64,000 bases of DNA from Antilocapra americana. Its lineage: Eukaryota; Chordata; Mammalia; Artiodactyla; Antilocapridae. The position numbers and the translations under genes are program-made. Shown here piece by piece: positions 10,800 through 23,125 of this stretch. The first letter of the stretch is position 1; each line of letters opens with the position of its first letter. The stretch is taken from the NCBI GenBank assembly GCA_007570785.1, contig ML660203.1, positions 9,897,524 to 9,961,523 of the forward strand. Reading direction: 5' to 3'. A model generated the notes under the pieces. The model ran no database searches and was not told where the DNA came from. It was given only the letters and a program-made list of their open reading frames with translations.

Positions 10800-10920
10800 G
10801 AGGGCACAAGGCTGAGAGTCAGACGGGCCACTAATTCACTGTGTAACCTTGGCCCTATTACTGCCCTGTGCTGGGCCTCAATTTCACAATTATAAAATCG
10901 GAAAGTTGACCGAGGTCAGT
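10800..10920 (+). repeat. MIR SINE fragment
   Basis: 'cactgtgtaaccttggccct' followed by 'gggcctcaatttcacaatta' follows the MIR sense core. Confidence 0.6.
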
Positions 10921-11935
10921 ATTGTTTTATTGCAACCCAGCAAGTTGATGTCAGATGTCTGAGGCTGTTTCTGATGAGGGTAAGGGGGAGGCTGGACCAG
11001 TGGCCTCTGGGGCCACCACTGCCACTTCTAACAGAGCAGCTGTTTGAGACATTGAATTACGTGTTTAAATAAATGACTTCCCCAAAAGACTGGTAACTGT
11101 TAAGATCTCTTCCTACTGGCCATAAAACCCCATCATTTTATGGCAAATGATCTTGGGGAAAGTATCTCCTCTTAGCCTACACTTAAAAACATATAATTTA
11201 GAAGAGGGTCTCATTAAGAAAGCCGTAGCAGCTGAGGAAGGAGGCAGGGGACCAGTGAGCAGAGGAGGGCTCTCAGAAAAGGGCAGAAACTAAAAGCCTG
11301 CCCCTTTTGAAAATGAAGACTGATGGGGACCCAAGGCCACAGGCAAGAACTCTCAGGAGGGCTGAGACTTACTGACCTTATCTAGACTAAGGATGTGGAC
11401 TCTAGCCCCTGACTCTGCCAAATAAAGGCAGATGCCAGCAGTTTCCCTATACAAGGAAGGAAGGATCTCTATAAGTAAGGCACTTTGTAAACTGAAAAGT
11501 GATGACAGGTTTGAAGACCTATTAGAGCAATCTTCTTCTTAAACCTTTTATATATGTATGCCTCTGCCTCCTCTCTTGCCGGGTCCCTGAAGGAAGCTCA
11601 TCATGCTTGAGATATTCACACCCCCTGCATCTCAGAGTTCGGCATACAAGGGGTTTATTACTTGAGTATTCCCCTCATCCAACTTTGAAAAGGACACTTC
11701 TTACTAGAGAATCCACGTTCCATGTTGAAGACGGAAACCTGGCCTCTCACTTAGTGACTGGACGTCTGGGCCACACACTTGGATCCTAGAGAACTTGTTC
11801 TGAGGCAGGGTACAGCAGAATTAATGGGAAAATGCACCGAAGGCATGGAGATATTTCCAATTGCCAATTTCTAAAGCCACCGAATCCCACTTCGGGCACT
11901 CATAAACACTTTACCCTGCTGGAAAGGCAGAGGAC
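10921..11935. other. Sequence without a recognised gene
   Basis: No repeat family or exon is recognised with confidence. A 60-codon frame at 11607-11789 has no domain and no paired splice signals that I would trust. Confidence 0.45.
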
Positions 11936-11939
11936 AGAG

Positions 11940-12195
11940 GCAGTATGATACTCAGGAAAGAGCTTACTGTACTAAATGTATGGGGTCTATGGAGGCAGGA
12001 GGACTGAATTCAAACACCAGCTCTTTCACAGACTACATAGACGATCTCTGACAAATTCACTTACTTCACTGAGCCTCAGCTTTTCCTTCTGGAGCTATTA
12101 ATAACTTAAGGAGTTACTAAGATTAACAAAGTTTTAATTTAAAGCACCTATCACAATACCTGGCACATAGTAAGCACTCAATACACATGACTTCC
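11940..12195 (+). repeat. MIR SINE, near full length
   Basis: It runs from 'gtatgatactcaggaaagag' through 'gaattcaaacaccagctctt' and 'ctgagcctcagcttttcctt' to 'cacatagtaagcactcaata'. Nearly the whole MIR consensus is represented. Confidence 0.85.
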
Positions 12196-12594
12196 TTCAA
12201 GAGGGAAAGAACCAATAGCAAAAGATGACTGAAGAGATTCACGTGACAAGTGGGGGGAGGGGGAGGAACCTAGGGGCCAAACCCCAGCCAGCAGCAGATC
12301 AGAGCTGTGAGTGGCTCAGAATGGGAATGGGCTGATTTGGAGAGTCTGTTGTGCTATTCTAAGAGCATCTGGATCCTGTACCAGCCAAAGCAAATCAAAC
12401 AGGAGTGCCTGTGAAGAGCCTGTTTCTAAAACAAGTGCGGGCTGTGTTATTGACACACACCCCAGGGGAATTGAGAAGACTGTTGGCAGAGATGTTAAGA
12501 AAGCTGACATGCTTTCAGTTCCAATCTTTGCTACTACATATGTAGCTGACCTTGGCTCTAGAGGACAAGAAACCCCTGGACAAGAGACAGAGAT

Positions 12595-12665
12595 TCTGGT
12601 CTGGGCTTGACCCTGAGCAAGTGATATCATCTCTCAGGCCTCAGGTTTTTTCTTTGCCAAATAAT
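12595..12665 (+). repeat. MIR SINE fragment
   Basis: 'ccctgagcaagtgatatcat' followed by 'ctcaggcctcaggttttttc' is a MIR core remnant. Confidence 0.5.
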
Positions 12666-12790
12666 AACAATCTTTTATGCGCCTACTCTATTATCACTAT
12701 CTTCATTTTCAGATGATGATACTATGGCTCAGAGAGATTAAGTTAATCACTGGCAGGAATCTGAATTCAAGGTCTTCTGTCAAAACCGGG
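12666..12790 (-). repeat. MIR SINE fragment, antisense
   Basis: 'cattttcagatgatgatact', 'ggctcagagagattaagtta' and 'aatctgaattcaaggtcttc' follow antisense MIR order. Confidence 0.65.
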
Positions 12791-12794
12791 AGTC

Positions 12795-12898
12795 AAAGCC
12801 AGCATGCAGGATCTCAGTTGCCCACCAAGAAATCAATCTTATGTCTCCTGCATTGGGAATGCGGCGTCTCAACCACTGAACAGTCAGGGAAGTCCCTT
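12795..12898 (-). mobile_element. CHR-type SINE fragment
   Basis: The right end, 'gaacagtcagggaagtccct', is a reversed CHR head. The interior 'gcattgggaatgcggcgtct' matches the reversed A-box area. It is inserted beside or within the preceding MIR. Confidence 0.7.
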
Positions 12899-13189
12899 AG
12901 TAGTCTTTCTACTCTATTGCATCATCCTTCAGGGTTAAATGAGGGGGTCAGACCAGGTGGACCAAGGCATTTCTGGACTTGAAAGTTGTATGATTCATAG
13001 TGGCTTGAAAGAGTGGTTTCAAGAGCATTCTAAATATTACTCTAGGGCTAGCCTGGCAAGTTAAGAAGCCTTCTGTAAATGAAATCCTCAACACCAAGGG
13101 CACAAACTGGATACAAACCAATGTGAGAGCCAGAAGAGAGCGGACAATGAAATTTTAGGAAGCCCTAAGAGGCCCTTGGAGAATACACT

Positions 13190-13275
13190 GCCTAATTCAT
13201 TTTACAGATGGGGATATGGAGGCTAAAAACAGAGAAAGAACTTTCCTGGCAACACCCAGAAAGCAGGTAATAGAG
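13190..13275 (-). repeat. MIR SINE fragment, antisense
   Basis: 'aattcattttacagatgggg' leads into a degraded 'ggctaaaaacagagaaagaa', the antisense MIR core. Confidence 0.55.
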
Positions 13276-13589
13276 CACAAGCTGTGCTGTGTGCCTCATG
13301 GTCTCTCTCCTACTCAACAACACACAGTCTCCAACCTTCCAGGCCATTCTGATTTTATCACTGTTTTCTGCACCCCTCCCCCAAAATGTTGCCCCTGCAA
13401 CTTCTCACCAACTCAGATAACGACTGTTTCTAACTGTCTCTGTTGAAGCCTTAAGCAGGATTGAAGGTGAGCCTCCTCTTCTGCCCCACCCCCGACTCCT
13501 TTCTGAACCACAGACCAAGTGCCTTAGGAGGCACAAAACTGGAAGAGATACACCAGCAATTAGAGAACACCTTTTTGCTTCATTCCCTC

Positions 13590-13690
13590 TTTTTGGAGCT
13601 GAGGAAACTGAGGTTCAGAGATACTAAATACTTCCACAAAGCTGAATCAGTAGATGACTTAAGAGCCTGGGTCACAACACTCACCTTCTA
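13590..13690 (-). repeat. MIR SINE fragment, antisense
   Basis: 'gctgaggaaactgaggttca' followed by a degraded arm ending 'gagcctgggtcacaacactc' is antisense MIR. Confidence 0.7.
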
Positions 13691-13764
13691 CTATAATCTG
13701 ACACTGAACACATACTGTCAGAATTTATTTCAACCACCAGTGGCTGAACACCAATCCAAGCCAG

Positions 13765-13895
13765 GCATTTTTTCATCATTTCCTATTAGCACAATGACTG
13801 TATAGGCATTCCTCCCATTTTGCAGAGGAGGAAACTACAGCTCAGAGAGGTTAGTCACACAGGAAATGAATGTCCCAGCAAATTCAAATCTTTGG
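13765..13895 (-). repeat. MIR SINE fragment, antisense
   Basis: 'cccattttgcagaggaggaa' and 'cagctcagagaggttagtca' are textbook antisense MIR core. Confidence 0.75.
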
Positions 13896-14925
13896 CTTTA
13901 TAGCTTCCTCTCTTTCCCCAGCAGCATGTGGCCTGAGATTTTCAAGATTTACAATGGTGGGAAAGATACAGTTAATTAAACTTCCTGAAGACCAGTTATA
14001 ACGTAGATAACATTGTTGCTTGCCCTACACACTTAAGTAAAATAACTCTTGACATATTATGCTAATTGGGGGGATGGGGAGGGGGATGAAGGTAGAGGGT
14101 AACAGTAGACACCCAGATAACACAAAATAATGGATAGTTCAAAAGAAGTAATTTCTTTTTGTGTTAATGTGATCTTTTGTAGAATAGTTTTGGGGCTTTT
14201 TTCCGCATCTGCCCCATTAAGTCATAAGTCCCCTTTTTCCTTGTCCTACTCATCTCATGATTCCAGCATCACATCTGCTGATGGACCTTCGCTTCCTGAT
14301 TTATGATTTCCCAGCTTGAGTTTTTGATCTCTTGGCCTTATTTTTAAGCTCAGATCCTACCTCTCTGCCACAGTCAATGGCCTTAAAACTTCCCTCTAGA
14401 GCTGCCAGTTCCTCCTCTGTCAAGTTTGTTGCTCCAGCAGGACACAAAGATTTTCTTTAATCTTAATGAAAATTGAGGAAGGAGAGGGACACAGGGCCCA
14501 ACGGGACCGAGTTTTTTGCATACTACTCTTTCCCTCTAAGTGAGCTTAACCTTTCTGTTTCCTATGACAGTAACCCTCAAGAAAGCCAGCTGCCTCTGGA
14601 ACAAAAGTAACAAAATGTGGGCAAAATTCCTGGGTGGGGAGAGAACAGGGACAGCTGCTTCTAAACGGAACTGCTCTGGGGGCTTCCCTGAGAGTTTCTC
14701 CACAGAAACCCCTGGAAGCCACTAGATGATTACACCGGCAGACAATGAACCCTCGCTTTACATCAACATGCAAAGTCCACTTTGGTCAGCCATTCATGAC
14801 CCACACCTTGAAGGGCAACAGTGTACTGCCACTGCTCCTGCCCCTTCTCAGACTATCCCAGTCCCTAGGACAGTAACTACTAACACTAATAGTCTCTTAC
14901 ATGCATACAGTATCTAACAGTGTCA
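13896..14925. other. Sequence without a recognised gene
   Basis: No young repeat is seen. Overlapping short frames on both strands at 14540-14773 have no domain and overlap each other, so I treat them as chance. Confidence 0.45.
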
Positions 14926-14929
14926 TATA

Positions 14930-15017
14930 GCATTTATTTGAAATGCGTCTTTCACAGCTGCTGGAGAGAAATTGTTATTTCATGTCTACAGATGAGGAAG
15001 TGGGAAAGAGATTCAAG
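14930..15017 (-). repeat. MIR SINE remnant cut by BovB
   Basis: 'atgtctacagatgaggaagt' is the antisense MIR core. The sequence then passes directly into BovB near 15018, which suggests the LINE landed in this MIR. Confidence 0.5.
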
Positions 15018-17010
15018 GGATTAGATCTGATAGAGTGCCTGATGAACTATGGATGGAGGTTCATGACATTGTACAGGAGACAGGGATCAAGACCATCCCC
15101 AAGAAAAAGAAATGCAAAAAAGCAAAATGGCTGCCTGAGGAGGCCTTACAAATAGCTGTGAATAGAAGGGAAGCGAAAAGCAAAGGAGAAAAGGAAAGAT
15201 ATACCCATTTGAATGCAGAGTTCCAAAGAATAGCAAGGAGAGATAAGAAAGGTTTCCTCAGTGATCAATGCAAAGAAATAGAGGAAAACAACAGAATGGC
15301 AAAGACTAGAGATCTCTTCAAGAAAACTAGAGACCAAGTGAACATTTCATGCAAAGATGGGCTTAATAAAGGACAGTAATGGTATGGACCTAACAGAAGC
15401 AGAAGACATTAAGAAGAGGTGGCAAGAACAGACAGAAGAAGTATACAAAAAACATCTTCCAGACCCAGATAATCAAGACAGTGTGATCACTCACCTAGAG
15501 CCAGATATCCTGGAATGCGAAGTCAAGTGGGCCTTAGGAAGCAGCATTATGAACAAAGCTAGTGGAGGTGATGGAATTCCAGTTGAGCTATTTCAAATCC
15601 TAAAAGACTATGCTGTGATGCTGTGAAAGTGCTGTACTCAATATGCCAGCAAATTTGGAAAACTCAGCAGTGGCCACAGGACTGGAGAAGGTCGGTTTTC
15701 ATTCCAATCCCAAAGAAAGGCAATGCCAAAGAATCCTCAAACTGCTGCACAATTGCACTCATCTCACATATTAGTAAAGTACTGCTCAAAATTCTCCAAG
15801 CAGGCTTCAGCAATACATGAACTGTGAACTTCCAGATGTTCAAGCTGGTTTTAGAAAAGGCAGAGGAACCAGAGATCAAATTGCCAACATCTGCTGGATC
15901 ATTAAAAAAGCAAGAGAGTTTCAGAAAAAGCATCTATTTCTGCTATGTGGATCACCACAAACTGTGGAAAATTCTTCAAGAGATGGGAATCCCAGAGCAC
16001 CTGACAGGCCTCTTAAGAAATCTGTATGCAGGTCAGCAAGCAACAGTTAGGACTAGACATGGCACAACAGAATGGTTCCAAATAGGGAAAGGAGTATGTA
16101 CAAGCTGTACACTGTCACCCTGATAATTTAACTGATATGCATAGTACATCATGAGAAACGCTGAGCTGGAGGAAGCACAAGCTGGAATCAAGATTGCCAG
16201 GAGAAATACCAATAATCTCAGATATGCAGATAACACCACCCTTATGGCAGAAAGCAAAGAAGAACTAAAGAGCCTCTTGATGAAAGTGAAAGAGGAGAAT
16301 GAAAAAGTTGGCTTAAAGCTCAACATTCAGAAAATTAAGATCATGGCATCTGGTCCCATCACTTCATGGCAAATAGATGGGGAAACAGCAGAAACAGTGA
16401 CAGACTTTATTTTCTCGGGCCCCAAAATCACTGCAGATGGTGACTGTAGCCACGAAATTAAAGATGCTTACTCCTTGGAAGAAAAGTTATAACCAACCTA
16501 GACAGCATATTAAAAAGCAGAGACATTACTTTGCCAACAAAGGTCCATCTAGTCAAGGCTATGGTTTTTCCAGTAGTCATGTATGGATGTGAGAGTTGGA
16601 CTATAAAAAAAGCTGAGAGCCGAAGAATTGATTCTTTTGAACTGTGGTGTTGAAGAAGATTCTTGAAAGAGTCTCTTGGACTGCAAGGAGATCCAACCAG
16701 TCAATCCTCAAGGAAATCAATCCTGAATATTCAATGGAAGGACTGATGTTGAAGCTGAAGCTCCAATACTTTGGCCACCTGATGGGAAAAAAACTGACTC
16801 ATTTGAAAAGACCCTGATGTTGGGAAAAATTGAAGGCAGGAGAAGGGGATGACAGAGGATGAGATGGTTGGATGGCATCACCGACTCAATGGACATGAGT
16901 CTGAATAAACTCCAGGAGTTGGCAACGGACAGGGAAGCCTGGCGTGCTACAGTCCATGGGGTCACAAAGAGTCGGACATGACTGAGCGACTCAACTCAAC
17001 TGAACTGAAT
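15018..17010 (+). mobile_element. BovB LINE (RTE clade), 5'-truncated, dead
   Basis: About 2 kb of a roughly 3.2 kb element. It starts in the ORF2 segment between endonuclease and reverse transcriptase and runs to the 3' end at 'cgactcaactcaactgaact'. Recognisable protein pieces in order are: a linker (KKTRDQVN), ASGGDGIPVELFQILKD near 15570, the RT start QWPQDWRRSVFIPIPKKGN near 15680, the RT active-site block near 16210, then KIKIMASGPITSW and the C-terminal region. The pieces fall in several frames with stops, so no functional protein can be made. At 16223-16234 the catalytic box reads YADN instead of the family YADD, so the second catalytic aspartate is lost. RTE elements encode an AP-type endonuclease and RT that copy RNA at the chromosomal nick. 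This copy cannot. Confidence 0.97.
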
Positions 17011-17039
17011 ATTGAGGCAACTTTTAAAAGCCACAATTA

Positions 17040-17585
17040 AGTACCCTTATTTGTAAGCATACTTCTTTGGTATCTGCCTTTAAGCCTTATTTCTTTGATG
17101 CAATCAAATTTCTGCTTAGAATCTCAGTCATTAACAGGAACTCTATAAGGCCTCCAAAGCCATCTGTCTCTGAAGTCTGTGGTCTCCTGTAGCTCTGTAT
17201 CAGGCAAAATCTCCTAGGAAAGTGGAGAGAGCTTGGTTTTCCATGTATCACCTCACTACCGACTAAACTGTCCCCATCTGAGGCCTGCCCCAGCCAGCAT
17301 GGGGGCACATACCCTTTGTATGAGGGTGAGGGACCCACATAAATCTCAGGTGGTGGGGGGGCACCTGGGGCAGGCAGGACCCAGGCTGCCGTGTGCTATG
17401 GGTCAAGCCCTAGCCCCCTTCCTACTGGTGGTGCAACACGGAGGACCATTGGTCTCCCCAACTGTGTCTGAGTCAGGCCCTCCCTGAAGCTCCAGATAGT
17501 TCTCCAGAGACTACTACTCAGGGGCATATGACGACAGTTCATGGGTCAGTCATTCTTGAAGAAGAGTTTCATTTCGGATGCAAGT
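17040..17585. other. Sequence without a recognised gene, locally C/G-rich
   Basis: The 17240-17490 part is GC-rich and carries an 84-codon frame (17233-17487) with no recognisable domain. It could be part of an unrecognised old repeat. I do not call a gene. Confidence 0.4.
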
Positions 17586-17589
17586 GCCT

Positions 17590-18945
17590 TAAAAAAGTAA
17601 CCGAAGACTTGAGAAACTAGAAAAAGAACAAACTAAATCCAAAGCAAGCTAAAGTTAGGAAAAACAAATATTAAAGTAAGAGATCAGTGGAACAGAAAAA
17701 CAATGAAACCAAAAGCTGGTTCTTTGAAAAAATCAACAAAGTTAAACCTTCAGCAAGGCTGACCAAGAGAAAAACAGAGAAAATACAAATTGCCAAAATC
17801 GGGAATAAAAAAAGGGTTATCACTACTAAAAGGGTCATAACTACTGACCTTCTAGAGTTAAAAAAGATTATAAGGCAATACTATGAACAACTTTAAGCCA
17901 CAAAATTAAACTTAGATGAAGGGGACAAATTCCTAGACACACACAAATTATCGACAAAAAAAAAAAAAAAAAACAACAATAGTACATCAGAGTAGACCTA
18001 TCAATTAAATTTTTGAATTAGTAATTAAGAATCTTCCAACAGAGAAAAAGTTCAGGTCCACATGGCTTCAGTGGTGAATTCTATCAAACATTTAAAAACA
18101 AAGACCTCCCTGGTGGTCCAATGGCTAAGAATCTGCCTGTCAATGCAGGGAACTAAAGTTCAGTACCTGGTTCAGAAAGATTCCACATCCCTCAGGGCCA
18201 CTAAGCCCATAAGCCTTAACTACTGAGCCCATGGGCCTAGAGCCCATGCTTCAGAAGGAAAGAAGCCACCACAACAAGAAAGTAGCCGGTGCACCACAAC
18301 TAGAGAAAGACCAAGTGCAGCAACAAAGATCCAGCACAGCCAAAAATAATTAAAATAAGAAATATATTTCTAAAAAATTCAAAAAAGAAATCACAATCCT
18401 TCACAAACTCTCCTAGAAAACAGAGGGAAGACTCTCCAGCCTAAGAGACCAATATTACCCTGACACCAAAACCAAAGATATAACAAGAAATCTAGTGACC
18501 AACCTCTCTCATGAATACAGGCAAAAATCTTCAACAAAATATTAGTAAACCAAATCCAACACCATACAAAAAGGATTATACACTATAGCCAAGTGGGATT
18601 CATTCTAGGAATGATGTTGGTTTAATATCCAAAAATCAATGATCATAGCGCCAAGTCAGTAGAATAAAGGATAAAAAACCACACAAACAAAATTCAACAT
18701 CCATCCATAATAAAACCTCTGAATAAACTAGAAATAGAGAACTTCCTTAGCCTGATAAATAGAAGTCTACCAAAAGCCCTGCTGCAAACACCATACTTAC
18801 TGGTATCACACTTAAGTACTCTGAAAGACTGAATCACTTCTCTTTAAAACCGGGAACAAGGTAAGAGTGTCTGTTTTCACCAATTCTGTTCAACAACATA
18901 TTGGAGGTCCTGGCCAATACAATCATGCAGAGGGGTTTTTTTTTT
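17590..18945 (+). mobile_element. L1 LINE ORF2 fragment, old, interrupted by a SINE
   Basis: Translation gives L1 ORF2 phrases: NNETKSWFFEKINKVKPSAR at about 17697-17756, ARLTKRKTEKIQIAKIGNKK next, and VITTDLLELKKIIRQYYEQL at about 17837-17896. DNA further on encodes the degraded 'GFSGEFYQTFK'-type segment near 18065 and the RT region near 18420-18900. Both ends are truncated and frames are broken. A poly-A run at 17956-17974 and a CHR SINE at about 18103-18365 interrupt it. L1 is a retrotransposon that mobilises itself, and this copy is inert. Confidence 0.9.
18103..18365 (+). mobile_element. CHR-1-like SINE nested in L1
   Basis: The head is 'acctccctggtggtccaatg', the interior 'ccttaactactgagcccatg' and 'aaagaagccaccacaacaag', and the tail 'agcacagccaaaaataatta'. 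L1 ORF2-like sequence resumes on the far side, which dates this SINE as younger than the L1. I did not find a clean target duplication. Confidence 0.85.
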
Positions 18946-18949
18946 AATG

Positions 18950-19455
18950 GATGTTAGATTATGTCATTCATCTACTCAGAACTGTCCAGCGGCTTCCTAC
19001 TTCACTGAGAATAAAGCCCCACGTGATCTGAGTCCTTGTCTACCCTTGTGACTTCTCCATAATCCACTCATCCTACTGCTCAATTCATCTCCAGCTACAC
19101 TGACCTCCTTTGTTCCTCAAAACATTAAGCATGCTCCTGTTTTAGGACCTCCAAACTTACTGAACTCTATGCCTGGCATGTTATTCCCCAAGATATACAC
19201 ACAGCTCACACTACTTCATCTTGTACATATTCTGTACAGATTTTATTTTCTCCTGGAGGCCTTCTTTCATCACATGGTCCCTCCCTATTCCCTTTTCCTG
19301 CTTTATTTTTCTTCATACATATTCATTTGTTTATATTCCACTAGAATTTAGGCTACAGGAGAGAAAACTATTTTCTTCACTGCTACATTTCAAACACTTC
19401 AAACTGTGCGTGGCACATAGTGGACACTCAATAAATAGGCACTGAATGAATGGAT
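18950..19455 (+). repeat. L2 LINE fragment
   Basis: It runs from 'actcagaactgtccagcggc' through 'cttctttcatcacatggtcc' to 'cacatagtggacactcaata', the L2 3' end series. Two small overlapping frames within it are not genes. Confidence 0.75.
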
Positions 19456-19554
19456 ATCTTTAAAAGGAAAAGACATTCATATTCAAGAGAATAAAGGTAG
19501 GGGCTGGGGCTGGAGGGAACCACTGTTCAAGAGGCTAAGAAGGACTGGGGTTTT

Positions 19555-19790
19555 AGGCCACGGCAGTGCAGAATAGAAAGAACTTGGCTTTTCAGAGCCA
19601 GATTCTTCTAAAAATCTAAGTTTATTAGCTCTTCCAGTCACTGCCTGCGTGTCCCTCTCTAAGTCTCCATAATGTATAAAATGAGACTATCACCACCTAC
19701 CTTTCAAGGTGTGATGAAAATAAAATCAATTTATGTAGAGCATTCAATATAGCATCTGATACTACAGCAGACACTGCAAATAAGTAAACA
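19555..19790 (+). repeat. MIR SINE, near full length
   Basis: 'gcagtgcagaatagaaagaa', 'ccataatgtataaaatgaga' and 'ccacctacctttcaaggtgt' follow the MIR consensus order. Confidence 0.75.
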
Positions 19791-20039
19791 TTCTTTGATA
19801 CTACTGGCCTTCAAGTACCACCTTAAAAATTACCTGGCCCTACCTTACTCAAGTGTACAGATGTCTACAGGGCTGCTGCCCTTAAACTACGGCCTTCATA
19901 CCCATTTTAACTTCTCTGTCTTCTTCTTCTTTTACCTCTCCCATACAGTTGGCTTTCAGCTCTCACCTCTAGCTCCTGCTAATATAGCAGCTCCTCCTCC
20001 CCTTTATATGCCCTGTTCTTAATCTTCTGGGGGTTTAGA

Positions 20040-21300
20040 AACCAGATTATTAGGCTTGTTACAACAATACATAAAAATAGGAATAAATTAGCACTGTGCA
20101 AGGACTTAAGGATGACAATGCTTTGCTACCTTTTGTTTTTTAGCTGGATTCTGGAAAATTGAGGATGTTAGATAAATAAGCTACTATACGAGTATCAGTA
20201 TATTATACAGTTTTTTACATGGAACCATTCATATTTTAAAAGAATCAACAATGGAACTACTTCACAGGGCAGTTGACATAAAAACAGTAAAAACCAAGCT
20301 TGATGTCCAGGCCATGGAAAGGCCAGAAGCTAAAGAACATTAGATTAACCAAGACAGCAAGTGTCTAGAGATTTAGAAAAGGAGGGAAGGTTGGCCAATG
20401 CGGATTTCCAGGAGCCTCATGTTGGGGCACAGATCCTTCTGTGCACCCTCAGGCAGGCAGCGGGAAAAACAGAATGTCCCTTACTATAGAGTACAAAGGG
20501 AGTATGAAGACCTGTATCACTGGCCAAGGGCGAGAGAAATGGTGGGAAAAGTGAAGTGATCATGGCCTCTGATAGGGTATGAGGCTACAGTATACATGAG
20601 TTTTTCACTAACAGTAGTGGGGGTGGCAGTAGGCAGGGAATCTAGGGCCGAAATTGGAATAGCCCTCCTAGTCTAAGTTAACAGTAGGTAACAAAGCAAC
20701 ATTCCAGTGGCAGCAGGCAGTGAATACAGACACATGCTGGGGATGGACTCCTGAAAACGACCATAAAATCTGTACTTGCAGTGGACCTGGAGCCAGACTG
20801 TGAGAGTGCACTTAAACCTGTACTCCGCAGCCTACATGCTGTGAATGACGACTGCCAATGCTGCCTGGTTCTGTCTCTGTGCCCTGGAAAGACTGAATTT
20901 GTGAAACTTCTCAACTTTTTTCTGGTAGGGCCTGCAGCAGAAGGAGAGGAAGAAAAGGGCATGGGAGAAAATTTACAGTGTAGATTTCCAAGGCAAAAAC
21001 CTTCCCTTTGGCCGTTGGGGAGTGGGGTGGCTAAAGGTCAGGGACTGAGATGCCAAAGACAGATAACGCTTTCTTCTCACTTCTCTCAGTTCAGTTTTTA
21101 CAATTCACAAAGCTTTCCAACTTGCATTTCCCATTTGATTCTCTACAATATCCTATATGGTTGGTGTAGTACACAAAATAAACATGTGAAGGTGCATGGA
21201 GGCACTTCAACTTAAAAATAGGTAACTATTGAGAGAGACAATGAACACCCAGGTTTTCCAACTACAAGTCAGCTCACCAGGTCCCTGTCTATGCTAGCTC
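20040..21300. other. Sequence without a recognised repeat or gene
   Basis: This is one of the longer repeat-poor stretches. A 144-codon frame at 20781-21215 overlaps a frame on the other strand. It lacks any recognisable domain or splice pairing, and I judge it non-coding with limited confidence. Confidence 0.4.
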
Positions 21301-21319
21301 AAGTGCTCATGGGGTCCCA

Positions 21320-21530
21320 AATGTTACAGATGTTTTCTTCTCCTTTCACTCATATTTAAGCCTGTGTCTCCGCCTGCTTGGAGGTTCTTCCTTCCAGCCT
21401 CTTGGCCCACCTCACTAAAAATGTCATTGCTCAGTAGGGACCCCCACCTCTTGCCTGCCTTGGAAGGCCTTTCAAATCACTAGGCCTCCTTCCTGGACCC
21501 CTAAGAAGGTCTTTCTTCTTAAATTTTATA
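21320..21530 (+). repeat. Possible L2 LINE fragment
   Basis: 'tctcctttcactcatattta' and 'ctttcaaatcactaggcctc' weakly resemble the middle of the L2 3' end. Confidence 0.3.
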
Positions 21531-21639
21531 AGAAAAAATCATGATTCCAAGGAGATTAGCAGTCCAAGGAAAGCATGCCAAGTCAGAGAGAACAATGGTA
21601 TTCACAGACTGACCTGGATTCTAAGATCAGCTTTCTGGA

Positions 21640-21745
21640 TTTCCAGGTGTAAACTCTGGGCATATTACTTCAGTTTCCTATGCCTCAATTCCCTCATCTA
21701 TAAAATGGGATTTTACATAGTATAAACAAGATCCATAATACAATT
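21640..21745 (+). repeat. MIR SINE fragment
   Basis: 'ctctgggcatattacttcag' and 'ctcaattccctcatctataa' are MIR sense core. Confidence 0.75.
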
Positions 21746-22374
21746 AATTCTTAATATGTTGATTTCCCTTCCTATTTTACCATCTGCAGGCTTCCTTCTA
21801 AAATTTGCTGGACTTTCCCTTCACAAAGCCCCACTCTAACACTCCATTCCCAGCTCCACTAATGATCCATATTCTGCAGGACTGATAAAACCACAGGATT
21901 TCCCGAAATCAACTCTGGGCTTGGTAGGTCACACTCAAGACTGAAATCAGGAAAGTCTATGAAGGGCTATGAAGTCATGTTAAGAGAGCTTGTGGGAGAA
22001 TGGGTTTAGCAAGGTCCAGGATACCACGCAGCAGAAAGTAGCAGGCAGAAGCCAGAAGGAATTGAGCATGCTTTTGCTTTATTCATGGCAAGTGATCCCA
22101 GACTGTCTGCCTATGACAGTCTCTTAGGCATGGAGTAGGAGAGTAATTACCCGTAAGTTATCTGTACTAAGGGTAAAAATAAGCCCCAAACTAATCACCT
22201 TGTATCTTGGCCCAAGCTTGCCCAGGTACCCTCACTCACCAGTAGCAAGGCTGAGCTCAGCCGGCGTTACAGGGTCAGCACCAACTGCCTCAGGGAAGAG
22301 GGCTCACCTAGAACAGAGAGAAGTCAGTCAGGGTCTTGCTCAGAACAGGCCTGAGCTTAGGTCAATTCATGCGT

Positions 22375-22720
22375 TTGAAGTTCCTGCCCTTACAGGTCTT
22401 GTAACCTAGCAAAAAAACAGGTTAATAAACAGTTTCAGGTTGTGCTAAGGGCTATAAAGAAAAATAAAGCAGAGCAAGGAAAGAAAGAATGACTGTGAGT
22501 GAGAATGAGGTCTATTTTAGATAAAAGTCAAGGAAGACTTCTCCAAGAAGCAGGTGCTAGACAGAGACCCAAGTAAGGGGTTGAGATCTGCAAAGGTAAG
22601 AGGAAGAGAGCTTCAGAGAGGGGAAATAAGCCCTGAGGCAATAATGGGTAAGAGGAAGCTTGTTACACTAAGGAACAAGAAAGTCTACAGAACTAGAATG
22701 TAGTGATGGGAAGAATGAGG
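22375..22720 (+). repeat. Old interspersed repeat, family not resolved
   Basis: The order 'gtgctaagggctataaagaa', then 'caaggaagacttctccaaga' and 'gccctgaggcaataatgggt' parallels another stretch at 39520-39850 and a piece near 63465-63530. All three share a phrase pattern common in mammalian genomes. I cannot assign the family by eye. Confidence 0.5.
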
Positions 22721-22914
22721 CTCCTCCAGGCTTCCAAAACCTGGAACCCAGATGGGACAAACTTCCAAGCTCTATGAGGCTGACTTCAGGTTTCTCCACT
22801 TACCCCGTCCTCTGTTGGGCAGGGACAGAGAAACTCCTATATGTTACTTGGGATGTGGGGTAGAAACGACCAGGTCGTGAAGAGCATGGTAGCACAATGC
22901 CAGGCCTTGCTGTA

Positions 22915-23125
22915 AGCCCAGTGTCTGTATTAATTCATTAAATCTTTACAAACTCTTGTTAGGTTGGTGTGAAATTACATTCTTCATTTTTTCTAAGGGA
23001 AAACAGATACAGAAATGCTAAGTAAATTTGCCCCAAGTCACACAGCTAACAGATGGCAGACTTGGGACTTTAACCTGAGAAGTTCAACTTCCAGGGCTTG
23101 CCTTCTTAACCACACATTATACCAC
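22915..23125 (-). repeat. MIR SINE, antisense
   Basis: 'ccccaagtcacacagctaac', 'atggcagacttgggacttta' and 'cagggcttgccttcttaacc' read as reversed MIR across most of its length. Confidence 0.8.

Noticed and set aside
12311..12630. Paired 99- and 104-codon frames on opposite strands
   Set aside because: They overlap almost entirely, have no domain, and run into MIR sequence at one end.
20781..21215. 144-codon plus-strand frame in repeat-poor DNA
   Set aside because: No domain, an overlapping opposite-strand frame, no convincing splice or start context. Conservation analysis could overturn this.
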